Part shown: piece by piece, positions 1-9,627 of the stretch
How the letters are laid out: every line of letters starts with the position of its first letter
Position numbering within the stretch: the first letter of the stretch is position 1
NCBI GenBank assembly: GCA_016802295.1
Contig: JAESIW010000129.1
Span: 802,511 to 866,510, forward strand
Source of the DNA: Brachionus rotundiformis
Taxonomy: Eukaryota; Rotifera; Eurotatoria; Ploima; Brachionidae
Direction of reading: 5' to 3'
DNA: 64,000 nt
The notes under the pieces: generated by a model
What the model saw: only the letters and a program-made list of their open reading frames with translations
The model's database searches: none
What the model was told of the DNA's origin: nothing
Program-made: the position numbers and the translations under genes

Positions 1-160
1 ATAACTTTTTTTTTTTTAAAAGATTTTTTTGATAAAACATATCTTTTTATGTCAAGAAAAAGAAGAAGATTAGATAACAAAAATTAATTTAGTGCTCATT
101 TTGTTCGCCAAACCGCTATCATAAAAATTATCACATTTTGGACCAAACTCTTATTCTAAC

Positions 161-935
161 CTGTTGTAATATATGTCTCAAATTTATGACCCCAGTATGT
201 AAAAGACTTGGTCATCTCATCTGGATTGATTCTTTGTTCTTTCTGTGAATCAGTTTCGATTTCGCACATGTAATAGGTTCCTTTGTACAAAATTATGGAA
301 AACTTCCAATCTTTAAATTTGTCGTATGGTGAAACTGACATTGTGGTGAGAAGGCCTCGCCAGCAAACAAAATCGAATATCAAAGGCTTGGATCTGTCAT
401 TTGTGGACACTTTCTCTCTATTGGAAACTATCCATTTTAAAAGCTGATCAATGCCATTCTGATGCGGAATATGGTTTACAAATTTGTCTAGTCCAATTTT
501 TAAATCCAAACTTAAATTGTCGCAATTTTGCGGCAAAGCTTTAAAATAACAATTATCATTTTGGAAAAGGAAATAAATTCAAAAAAATTTATAAACCTAA
601 AAATTTTATGCCTTTAGTTTTTTCATAGTTCAACTTTTTTTGTTCATTTTGTTCTACTTCTAATAGTCGTTCTTTATATAAATTATTATACCCATAGCAT
701 AATTATTTTCTGTCTTACTTTCGCTTGGAAGAATACCTATCTCTTTTGGCAAACCAATTTCTGGTCTTGGCATGTTATAATTAGACGAAGGATGGACATA
801 AACTAAGGCATTAGATTCATCTAATTTTATGAAATTATTATCACTTTGGTATTTATTTGTTTGATTATTTTTGACTCTTTTATAAGGTGGATAAAATTGG
901 TCTCGTTTATTTAATTCATTGCGTTTCTCACTCAT
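161..935 (-). CDS. DXO: DXO/Rai1-family decapping exoribonuclease, C-terminal part beyond the window
   Basis: DXO/Rai1 enzymes remove defective 5' caps and degrade the RNA. The model is complement(join(161..538, 597..671, 737..935)). The family match rests on FDFVCWRG, the following GTYYMCEIET strand and WGHKFETYI (human DXO has FDFVCWRG, SEVET and GYKFEQY). Joining the exons gives KFLALPQNC followed by LDLKIGLDKF, as in the Rai1 core. The introns are 65 nt (672-736) and 58 nt (539-596), with GT donors and AG acceptors in matching phase. The last exon here ends at an ACAG/GTTAGA donor at 161, so the exons with the remaining metal-binding Glu/Asp/Lys residues lie to the left of the window. The start could be the ATG at 956 or at 935; 935 was chosen because the seven residues before it look untranslated. 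The family assignment is firm; the N-terminal exon is less so. Confidence 0.75.
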
Positions 936-1192
936 AATTATTTTATATTTAAACAAAAATTTCCTTTTTTATCCTTAAAATATATAAACAACTAAATATT
1001 ATTAATTTTTGATATATCAGCATTCTATTGTTAATATATAGAATGAACTAAAATTTCTCAATTACTTATTACTGAGCAATTAAAAAAAAATAAAAACATT
1101 TTGAATTAATAAAAAAATCTATTTTATTTTATAACACATATAATAAAATAAACAAAAATTAAAACTAATTTTTAGATTTTTAAAATATTTTT

Positions 1193-4100
1193 TTAGAATC
1201 GCCTGTTTATAGATGATGACGGATTGGCGCCATTGGCTTGCATCATATTCATGCCAGTGATAAATTGCTGATGTGATTGAAATTGAGAATATAATTGAGT
1301 CATTTGCTTAGCCATATCGGCAAATATAATTTCATTCATGTTACTATTTCCCATTTGGTTAAGAGTTGGTACAGGACCAAGTAACGATCCCATGTTGTTA
1401 TGTTGGCCCATCATGGGAGGCGGTGGCACCGTTACGGGCATCGTATTTTGCCCAGATTCGAATGAAAGGTATCCATTTCCGTTCAAATCACTGTTCAAGC
1501 TGCCATTTAAGCTGGTTATATTTTTGTTGCCAAAGTCCTGTTTCATTAAGGCGCCTATTGACATGGAATTTTGAAGCTTGGCACTCGAATTTAAAGCAAA
1601 TATCTCAATATAGCGATTACCGATGTATTTTTTGTCATATTTAAGGGCTTCAGTGGCCAAGTTATGGTTTTCGAAGTCGACCTCGCACTCACCACTGGGT
1701 CGACCATCCTTACCTTTGGTTAGTATAACATTTACTGGAATCAATGGTTTGAAAAAATCTCTTATTTGAACCTCGCTTACAGAGAAAGGCAGACCTCTTA
1801 AGCGTACACCAAATCCAGTTCTGCGTGTGTTGTTCGTATATGGTCTATGGTTAGCGTAGCCGTGATGATTATCAGAAAAGGTACTCATCAGTGAAGGAAT
1901 AGGAGCATTTTGTCCTTAAAAATTAATTTATTTATTTTTCTAATAAATAACTTGATGATAATTTGATAAATTATTATCATCTATAATATCTTAAAATGAT
2001 CCCTTTTTAATTCATTAATTTTATATTTTGAATAAAATTAAAAAAATTTTTCTTTTATTTAAAAACCAAAATTATTTTAATTGATTTTTTATTGAATTAT
2101 CTTTCGATTTTTTATCATGGATGGCGCGTTTTACTTAAAAGCAAAAACCAAATGACATATTTTGAATATCAATGGTAAAAGCTAATGAGTCAAATTAGCT
2201 GAGACCACTACTGAGCGCGACTCAGTTTACTTTTGTGTATTAGATTGCCCAATCTTTCTTGCAATTTTACAAAACATATGTTAGACCGTATATAGAATAC
2301 TGTGTGCCTGTCTGAAATCCTTACTGTAATACATTAAGACTTGAACAAGTACAAAGAAGAGCAACGAAATTAGTTCCACAAATTAGAAATTTGAACTTTG
2401 AGCCAAGGCTAGCTAATCTTGGATTGGAAGCTCTAAAAGAAAGGCATCAGCGTGGTGATCTGATACAATTTTGTAAAATTCAAAACAAATTCAATTATGT
2501 CAATTGGTATTATGATCCAACGTTTAGTGCATTTGTGAATTATGAAGGTCCAAATGGAGGAGTTAGTCGAGCTAAGCATCGAATTAGCTCGCAACTAACA
2601 AAATGTGAAGCAAGGAGGAACTTCCTATCAAAAAGAACAGTAAATAAATGGAATGCGTTACCAATGTCGGTTGTCACACCAAGTTCAATCATCCAATTCA
2701 AAAATAGACTAGATTATGTCGGTGGACACAGATTATCTAAATAAAACACGTCAGTAGAGATGAACTAAAAAAATTCCAGTTCCAAGATTACGCTAGTGGT
2801 TCTGCTTTGTTAATCTAGTTAAACTAAATTGGCCGTAGAATATTAACTATTATTATTATTATAAACAAAATCTAAATTGCACGTTTTATTCGTTTATGGC
2901 AAATGGTTAGCGTAGCCGTGATGATTATCAGAAAAAGTAGTCATCAGTAAAGAAATAGGATTACTTTGTCCTTAAAAATTTATTCTTCAATTTATTTATT
3001 TTTCTAATAAATAATTTGATGATACATTTTTTTATTTTTGATAAAAAAATCAAAATATAAAGTTTAAAAGCAATTAGATAAACAATTAATCAATAGATAG
3101 GTAGGACAAACTTAATACCTAGATTTTTTTTCTAGCTGAATTTTCAAGTCAAGCCAGTTGACTTTTTTTTCATTTTTTTTTTGAAGGGAAGACTTTTAAA
3201 TGAATTTATTTTGGTGCAAGTCTCGTTTGATCAGAAAATGGTAACAAAATACAGCAAAATTTAGTATCGTGTTATCAAATGATGTCTATTCTGTCTACTT
3301 AAATACAGTCTTTTACAATTTTAATTTTTTTAATTTATTAGTTATTTCAAATTTTAAATTTGATCAAATTTTATTTTTATTTCTTACTGATTATTTAAAA
3401 AAAAAATGCTTAAATCAACAAATATAAAAAATAAATAAATAGAAAAATTTTAGTTTTTTCCAACTGACTTACCTTTAAATCGGTTCTGTACATTTTGACT
3501 GCTGTTACGGGAGTACGGCTTTTGTCGATTTCTGTTAAAATCGCCATTGTTTTGTCTGTACATATCGTTTCCATTGTTCCAATTTGAATTTCTTTTATTG
3601 ACTTTATTTGGCAATTTGGTGCGTGATATTTGAGAATTGGACGAATAGTGCGCCATTTCTGACCTACTACTTCGGAAAACTTCAATATACCTGTGCAAGA
3701 AAATAATTAGAAACAAATTTAAATTTGCTTAAGAAAAAGATTTCCCCGAAGTGTACCATCTTAGTAGCCCTATTCAAGTTAAACTAACCAACCTGTTGGA
3801 TATTTTTTGCTTATGTCTTTCCAATGCTTTATTTGCATCTAAAATGCTATTAAACTGTACAAATGCTTCCCCGTTAAACCGACCCGAAAAATCAATTACC
3901 ATCAGTATACCATCAAAAGCTATGTTTAACCCTTAAAATCACCCATTTAAAATTTTTATCCACTCTTAAAGGGACAAGGCTAAACCCGAAGCAATAAAAA
4001 AAATACACTAACCGGCAAAAAAATTGGCAATGTCGTCAGTGGTGCATCCGTAGGGCAGTCCGCGGAGACGGACTACAGGATCGCACCAGTTGTTAGTGCT

Positions 4101-4400
4101 TGACCATGACTCCTGTATGTGTTTGCTGAGTTGTTCTTGGTTTGAACGAAAAACTTCTATGTATCGCTGGCCCATCATGGCATTGCTACGCTTAAGGGCC
4201 TCTTCGACATCGCTTTCGTTCACCAGTTCAATGAAAGCTTCGCCGGACGGTCGCCCCTCGGCGTTCGTGGTCAAGTAAACACTTGGAATTTTCTGGTCTG
4301 TGTCACTGGGCTTTATTGATATCTGTATGCCATTTAGAAACTTGACCACGTCTTCTATAGTGCAAGACCATGGCAAGCCTCGTAGCTTTATCACATTCAT
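1193..4400 (-). CDS. HNRNPH: hnRNP H/F-family splicing regulator with three quasi-RRMs
   Basis: hnRNP H/F proteins bind G-rich RNA and control alternative splicing in the nucleus. The model complement(join(1193..1914, 3473..3690, 3793..3931, 4013..4400)) is 1467 nt, 488 aa, with every junction in phase. qRRM1 begins IKLRGLPWSCTIEDV and carries GRPSGEAFIEL and GQRYIEVFRS. qRRM2 begins VRLRGLPYGCTTDDIANFF and, across two introns, continues with GRFNGEAFVQF and NRYIEVFRSSRSEM. qRRM3, in the last exon, has VRLRGLPFSVSE and GRPSGECEVDF. The linker is N/S/R-rich and the tail rich in N, M and Q, where vertebrate members have Gly-Tyr regions. The start used is the ATG at 4400; an in-frame ATG at 4427 follows a possible TTGCAG acceptor. 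The 1558-nt last intron contains a LINE fragment and a duplicated exon start. Confidence 0.92.
1831..1960. repeat. Direct repeat, left copy (start of last hnRNP exon plus adjacent intron)
   Basis: About 130 bp, matching 2884-3024 in the same orientation with scattered substitutions and a small indel. This copy holds the functional splice acceptor and about the first 27 codons of the last hnRNP exon, plus about 45 bp of intron. Similarity ends at GATGATA in both copies. Confidence 0.8.
2250..2883 (+). mobile_element. Decayed CR1/L2-like LINE, 3' end of the reverse-transcriptase ORF
   Basis: Antisense to the hnRNP gene, within its last intron. The translation has the C-terminal block typical of CR1/L2/Jockey-type LINEs: RPYIEYCVPV, then a TGA where Trp is expected, then LEQVQRRATKLVPQIR and LGLEALKERHQRGDLIQF. 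An open frame runs from 2391 to the stop at 2744, followed by a short 3' UTR ending in an ATT/TTA microsatellite near 2855-2872, a common LINE tail. The internal stop and the missing 5' portion make it a dead, 5'-truncated copy. It lies between two imperfect direct repeats (1831-1960 and 2884-3024). Confidence 0.75.
2884..3024. repeat. Direct repeat, right copy (decoy hnRNP exon start)
   Basis: Second copy of the 1831-1960 segment, on the other side of the LINE fragment. The arrangement copy, LINE, copy is that of a long target-site duplication that has since diverged. The right copy keeps an AG acceptor and an open frame (see 2894-2970). Confidence 0.8.
2894..2970 (-). pseudogene. Duplicated, truncated copy of the last hnRNP exon (possible alternative terminal exon)
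   Basis: From the TTAAG acceptor at 2971-2972 the frame used by the real last exon stays open for 25 codons. It includes FSDNHHGYANH, identical to the real exon, then reaches TAA at 2894-2896. Joined to the donor at 3473, the acceptor phase is the same as for the real exon. Splicing here would give a protein with qRRM1-2 but no qRRM3. It may be a relic or a used alternative 3' exon; the sequence alone cannot tell. Confidence 0.5.
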
Positions 4401-4597
4401 TTTAGACAGAGACTGCAAATTAATCAAGAGCGGTTTTTAAATTAATTTATTTATTGTTAAATGAGTAAAAATTTAAAAAATATATATATACTAAGTTTTA
4501 GATAGTAAATGAATAAATTTTTTTAATATTTTGTTTCTGCCATTGTTTATTTCGCATAAATTATAATTTATTATTAGCTGGATTGCTTTCTAGTCTG

Positions 4598-4813
4598 TTA
4601 TCCAATGCATCCATTTGGTCCACAGCCGCAATTTGGTGGGCATTTACAGCTCATTTCAGAGAAACAAGTGCATTCGGATGGACAACTGCAGCGAGTTCGG
4701 CCACTGGACGAAATTGTCAATGCACAGCAGCCTGGACATTGAGCATTGACATGGTGTGCTGTTTGTGTTGCCAAAAAGAAGACGCAAAATATTATTACTA
4801 GCTTGGTGTTCAT
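4598..4813 (-). CDS. Secreted Cys-rich peptide, family member 1 (71 aa)
   Basis: One of four paralogues in the window (also 8819-9040, 9257-9475, 19013-19222). No named family is recognised. Residues 1-24 form a signal peptide (Lys4, hydrophobic core, Ala24 before the likely cut). The mature part of about 47 residues has 12 Cys in the pattern CPGCC-x11-C-x-CP-x2-C-x-C-x5-C-x-CP-x2-C-x-C-x4-C. The density and repeated CxC motifs resemble metallothioneins, but those are cytosolic, so an extracellular metal-binding or disulfide-stabilised peptide is the cautious reading. Single exon; the ATG at 4813 lies 33 bp downstream of a TATA-like box. It sits head to tail with the hnRNP gene, which starts about 200 bp further on in the direction of transcription. 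Confidence 0.85.
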   Translation of the reverse strand: MNTKLVIIFCVFFLATQTAHHVNAQCPGCCALTISSSGRTRCSCPSECTCFSEMSCKCPPNCGCGPNGCIG

Positions 4814-4845
4814 TTTTAATATCTTTTTTTAAATTGTAGAGCTAA

Positions 4846-4851
4846 TTTATA
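4846..4851 (-). promoter_or_regulatory. TATA-like box of Cys-rich gene 1
   Basis: TATAAA on the minus strand, 33 bp before the ATG at 4813. The same placement (28-50 bp) recurs at all four paralogues, which implies a very short 5' UTR. Confidence 0.45.
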
Positions 4852-5585
4852 CACAATTTTTGGATTGGGAATCTTGATCTATCAAGTATGGTCCAATCCT
4901 TTATGTTAACACATTCTAAAGCTCATATTCTCTTCCTCCTACACAACCCTTTATAAAGTATTATTTTAAAATGATTTAATTAGTAATGCTAAAAATAAAA
5001 AGCACGCAGTCAAAATCCGGAACTATTATGATGATTTCTTATATTATATTAAGTGTTTGTTGAAATTATTTTGAAAATTTCTTCATTTTTTTGTATATTT
5101 TACTTAACTTTGGTCAAAAGCTAAATTCCATAAGAAATATTTTGATTAAATTTTTAGAATTTTGTAAATAATTATTTATAGGATAAATTTACTTTAAAAT
5201 TTCAATGAAAGTCTTACATTTGTTTAAAGTTTATGAAAACTTTACGATTATCAAACAAATCAAACAAATATCAAAATAATCAATTGAAATAAAGGAAAGA
5301 TTATAGTCATTTTAAAATTTATTAAATCTATACAATTAATATTAGTCTTGAACATCAATTATGATAAATTATTAAAAATTGGATGTTTTTAAATTTAATA
5401 AGTCTTTTCAGAAAAAAATTTTGTATAATTACTCGACAAAAGAACCGGATAATCATTGGATACATCTTAGTCAAGATGGTAATTTACACTATATACTTAT
5501 TTCCTGATTTTCTATAGACAACTAAATGTCACAAAACCCCTTTAATTAAATAAAAATCTTTGATTAGTATTTAATCATTTAATTT

Positions 5586-5705
5586 AAGGTATTGTGAATT
5601 TGAAAAACAAACAGAACAAAAATTTTTCCTATTTTGATAAATTAAAATTTTGTATAATAAAATATATTTAAAAAAATACAGCAACATAGTGCAGCATACT
5701 TTGTA
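5586..5705 (+). repeat. Solo arm of a foldback MITE family
   Basis: Same sequence family as the arms of the foldback element at 43192-43544 and the solo arm at 58747-58866. It starts GGTATTGTGAATTT and runs through ATAAATTAAAATTT to an AACATAGTGCAGCATAC block. Only one arm is present, so it is a deleted copy. Confidence 0.7.
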
Positions 5706-7748
5706 ACATCTTTTTCACCAAAATCAAAATTTAAATCTCGATTTTGGTGTCGCAGCCACAAAAGCAATGCTGAATCAGCTGAAACAATAAAACAAAATTT
5801 AATTAAAAATATTAATCTTTAAAAATTTACAACCCTCGTCCTAGGTAATATAAATATTTTTTTCTTAGGCTTAATCTTTTAGACTTAAACGTTCCTATTA
5901 CAAAAAAATCCTATTGCCGACAAAGAAAGGACTGTTTCTACTTTGTTTCATCTAATAATAAAGTTAATTAGCAATTTTTCAGAGTAGCTTTAGCTCCACA
6001 AACACATCTTGGAAACTTTACATAGTCTGACGTATGCAAAATAGACTGCCTTGAGCATAGTTATGTCCTTTAGGGATGGTTGTGATTAATGTGCTGGTAA
6101 AAAATTTAAAATTATATGCTTTCCTGATTCTGAGGACGAAAGAAGAGGATCCAGAACGACGTTTTTTGCTTGAGATTACTAATCGATGTGGATTTGTGAC
6201 ATTCATCCACATCAAAGATTCACTTTTCTCATGAAATTTACATCAACTATCTGGAATGGTAATAAAGGTAAAAATAATGTCAAAAATTTTTTTAGTTATT
6301 TTAATAGACAATGAATTAATGCTGCATAATTGGCAAGTTTTTTGTAAGACAACTGGATATGCTTTGACTAGAAGTCCTATTGAAAATTATAATTATTTAA
6401 CAAAGCTTCCACTCTAAGTCACCTTAACATTTAATTCTTTATCAGTTAGCTCACTTGTTCAGAATTTGATCTTTTGTATACTTAATCATTTAAAACTAAT
6501 AAAATTTGCACAGAATCATTTTTTTTTCATAGTATTTTTTTTAATTGTTATTTTGTATAAATTTTGGCTTAATTTGGCAAAAAGATCTGGTAAATCCGTA
6601 TTTGTTGGTATTTTAGAAGTTTGACGACATGTTTAAGTCCATACTGTGAAATTTTTCCAGAATAGAAGAGTGAGAGTAAATTCATGATGATTAATCAAAT
6701 TTTTCAGTTTTAGTCTTATCAAATTTTCTTATATTCTATCAAAATTGACCCACTCTTTAATGCCATTTTCTTTCATTCGTTGGACCAAAGTCGGTGAAAT
6801 ATTTACCAATATGCTATTAAAACGATTGTATTTAATAAACTTTTATTCTAAACAAATAAAAGAAAGTGGCCACTCTAAGTAACCAGGCTAATTAGAGAAC
6901 AAAATATAGTGCCGTTCGCAAACTTATAAAACTACAAACAACTTCCATAGGATTGCCAGTTGTTTGTTGTTTGATGTTATATTTGTTGTTTAATTTAATT
7001 TTAATTAAGATGTTGCTGATGTAAGCTCCATGTTGTTGTTGATCTTGTATCACGACACTTCAGTCGAGTTTTGTCAAGTCATCTGGATTATTTGACGGTT
7101 GAAGATCACAAAAATTATTTTATGATCAAAAAAAAACCTGATTGTAGTATTTTGGTCCACCCGATCATGAAAATCAGGCCATAAAAGATTAAAAGCCTGT
7201 ATGACTTTTTCTTTCAAAATTTTTCTCCGATAGAAAGCGGTGCTTCTGTTATTTTTAGTTTAAATCTGATTTAGAGAAATTGTTGGACAGATAGCTAATT
7301 AGAGCTTTGACCCTTATTTATTTGACATTCAAATTTTAAATTCTAAGTTAAAAAATTTAATGAAGTATTTTTTAATTAAACATGAAAAAATTATTCATTT
7401 TTAAAATTTGTCATTTGAATCCCGTATTTTCGCTATTTCTGCAATTTGTCTTTATCTTCACATCCAGGCTAAAAATTTTTTGTTGACTCGAGCTGATTCA
7501 TGTCGTCTTACCATCGGCCCCGTTTCGATTTCGGCTCCAGATGATACGCATTACTAAATTAATTTTTCAAAAAAAATAAAATAAATTTCCAATATTTTTG
7601 CATAAACTAATAATTAAAAACTCCTTAAAATTTCAACAACAAATAAAGAAAATTTTTTGAAATTTTATAGATCCATTTAAATTCAACATTGGATCTGAAA
7701 AAATCAGATAACTGGGTATTTCAGGCCAGTGAATCCCAAGTATCATCC

Positions 7749-7965
7749 TTGCATTTATGAACCATCGAAGTTGATTAGGGTACCTAACTTGATGTTTATG
7801 CACATGAATTTTGTTTTGGTTCCATTTATTTTGAGTCCTGTTGGTTTTGCGCTGTTCACTAAATCCTGTGTTTTCATGTACATATGTGTTTCTTTGCTGA
7901 ATATTGGCCCAAAATCGTCATCATATTTTGGATCTTTAAGATATTCTGTATCAAAAACTTAAGGG
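7749..7965 (-). mobile_element. Decayed RTE-like LINE fragment
   Basis: The minus-strand translation contains DLVNSAKPTGLKINGTKTK followed by FMCINIKLGT, the block after the RT active site in RTE-type elements (A-x-x-x-GLKIN-x-x-KTK-x-M). It is broken by stops on both sides. The fragment at 33590-33915 carries the next part of the same kind of protein. Confidence 0.65.
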
Positions 7966-8818
7966 CATCAAAATTTTGCATAATCAAATATTTTTCCTCA
8001 ATACAAATGGTCGCATTAGCTCTTATGACAATTGAAAATCTACTAATATACATATTAATGTATTACACATATTTTCAAATTTTGCATTTTTGAAATTTAA
8101 GATTTTCAATTTTTAGACACAAAAATGACCAAAGTTAGTCAGCTATTTTTCCTTTCCTGAAACCAAATACATATTCGAATTCAGCTAATTTTAATCTATT
8201 TAAAATTCAAAATTTAATTTGCTAACTTATTGCTTGAGCAAAATTGACCCCAGAAGAGCATGTTGCACCAACCAATTTGGCAGTTGTTTTCATCATGGCA
8301 TAGTCAACCAGCAGTAGTGTTTAAATAAAAAAATTCTTCTTTAACTTGGTTACACGCTTTGAAGCTTGCAGATTATCCTTTGTCCAGAATTACATTGCAC
8401 TCGAATTTTTCTTAAAGAGTCTTATCAAATTAATTATCTTCTACGGTAGATTTTAGTACAGCCCAAAAAGTTTTTCCTAAAATATTGTCTCACTAAGACT
8501 AAACAAGAAAATTCCTCTTTTTTTTGGTTCGGGATCTTATAGTCTCTCTAGGGTCTGTTTTTTTTGAAATACCAATTAACCGACCGAATATTATTCTTAT
8601 TCATCATAGTTCCTTGAATCACTTTTCTTTAATTACATGAAAAGGTATTTTAAAAGATATAGATTATTAAATTCTCTAAATAAATGGCATTGAAGTTATT
8701 AACTTCTAATTCAAATTTAAAAAGCTTTAGCATCAAAAATAATAATTTTATTCCAACTAAAAATTAAACTGCCCAAAAATAATACAACATTAAATTGCTA
8801 GCCATGGGTTATTCTTGA

Positions 8819-9040
8819 CTAAGGTTGTTTTTTTTCGCAGTTTTCAGGGCATTTGCAATCAAACTGACTGGAGCATTCACACTCGCTTGGACAAAGGCAT
8901 TCTATTGAATAATCCGCATTATCTTGATTTACAGACAGTTCACAGCATCCAGGACATTGAAAATTATCTGTTTGACCATTAATAACACCAAAACTAGCTA
9001 GAATACTAAGAATTGCAAAAGTGACTAAGATTTTCCTCAT
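8819..9040 (-). CDS. Secreted Cys-rich peptide, family member 2 (73 aa), last Cys group missing
   Basis: Paralogue of 4598-4813. The signal peptide covers about residues 1-22, followed by CPGCC, then CLCPSECECSS and CKCPENC. It has 10 Cys rather than 12: the final C-x-C-x4-C group is replaced by EKKQP. The change coincides with a run of eight A on the coding strand (positions 8828-8835), which suggests replication slippage or a shifted C-terminus. The spacer between CPGCC and the next Cys is 14 residues, longer than in the paralogues (10-11), and the mature peptide is more acidic. Single exon, 216 bp downstream of member 3 on the same strand, so the two look like a tandem duplication. The start ATG is 28 bp below a TATAAAAA box. 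Confidence 0.8.
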   Translation of the reverse strand: MRKILVTFAILSILASFGVINGQTDNFQCPGCCELSVNQDNADYSIECLCPSECECSSQFDCKCPENCEKKQP

Positions 9041-9067
9041 TTTTCAACTTTATCGGAGATAAATTAA

Positions 9068-9075
9068 TTTTTATA
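9068..9075 (-). promoter_or_regulatory. TATA-like box of Cys-rich gene 2
   Basis: TATAAAAA on the minus strand, 28 bp before the ATG at 9040; position shared with the paralogues. Confidence 0.4.
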
Positions 9076-9256
9076 AAACGATTTGAGCATTTAAATAAAA
9101 AAAAAGCAACAGATTTTTTATCTTTTTCTCCTCTTAGAAAAAAGAAAGTGCATCATCTTAAACTTAAAATCTAAATAAAAATTTTAAAAATAATTTATTG
9201 AAAAATATTCAAATTTAATTGTAAATAAGTTGTTAATTTATAAAAATTGCTTCGTT

Positions 9257-9475
9257 TCATTTACCCACACATTCGTTTCCAACGCAACCACAATCGCTTG
9301 GACACTCGCAAAACCTGTTGCTACTGCACCTACAAACTTTAGGACAGCTGCAAACTGTACTGTCACCTTCGAATCCTATGGCACAGCATCCTGGACAATT
9401 GAATTCGTCATTCGATTGAACGCTTAGAACTAGAAATAAGCATAACAAAACAATTGCTGGTTTTATCTTCATCAT
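9257..9475 (-). CDS. Secreted Cys-rich peptide, family member 3 (72 aa)
   Basis: Full 12-Cys member. The signal peptide is residues 1-21 (hydrophobic core IVLLCLFLVLSV). The mature peptide has CPGCC, a 10-residue spacer, CSCPKVCRCSS, CECPSDCGC and a terminal C-V-G-K. The ending C-[IV]-G-K is shared with member 4 and suggests a conserved C-terminus. It lies 216 bp upstream of member 2. The 87-bp direct repeat that flanks the LINE begins 66 bp above its ATG, so the insertion altered this gene's upstream region while leaving the TATA-like box at 9511-9517 in place. Function unknown; metal binding or a disulfide-rich extracellular role are both possible. Confidence 0.85.
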   Translation of the reverse strand: MMKIKPAIVLLCLFLVLSVQSNDEFNCPGCCAIGFEGDSTVCSCPKVCRCSSNRFCECPSDCGCVGNECVGK

Positions 9476-9510
9476 TTTGAAACTGAATTTTAATTTTTGA
9501 AAAGCTTACA

Positions 9511-9517
9511 TTTTATA
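9511..9517 (-). promoter_or_regulatory. TATA-like box of Cys-rich gene 3
   Basis: TATAAAA on the minus strand, 36 bp before the ATG at 9475 and just inside the left boundary of the 87-bp repeat. Confidence 0.45.
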
Positions 9518-9540
9518 ATAGTCTAATTGATACAGATTAA

Positions 9541-9627
9541 AGATAGATTAGTTTTTCTTATATAAGTTAACAATTTTTGAATTGTTGATTAAATTTGATT
9601 TCATTTTGATTTTTAATTTATTTAATA
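9541..9627. repeat. 87-bp direct repeat flanking the LINE, left copy
   Basis: Identical over 87 bp to 13292-13378 (begins AGATAGATTAG, ends ATTTATTTAATA); the sequences differ immediately outside. Reading: target-site duplication of the LINE at 9628-13291. Confidence 0.9.

Larger units (their letters stand above)
4852..8818. other. Intergenic AT-rich stretch with transposon debris
   Basis: No intact gene is seen. It contains a solitary MITE arm (5586-5705), a weak frame of unknown origin on the minus strand (6018-6235), and a decayed RTE-like LINE fragment (7749-7965). A small stem (CACCAAAATC pairing with GATTTTGGTG) lies at about 5716-5749 next to the MITE arm. The rest is A/T-rich sequence without recognisable structure. 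Confidence 0.6.

Noticed and set aside
6018..6215. Minus-strand frame with KKRRSG and KGHNYAQ, briefly considered as a FLYWCH zinc-finger remnant
   Set aside because: The Cys residues expected for FLYWCH are not in place, so the match is too weak to call.
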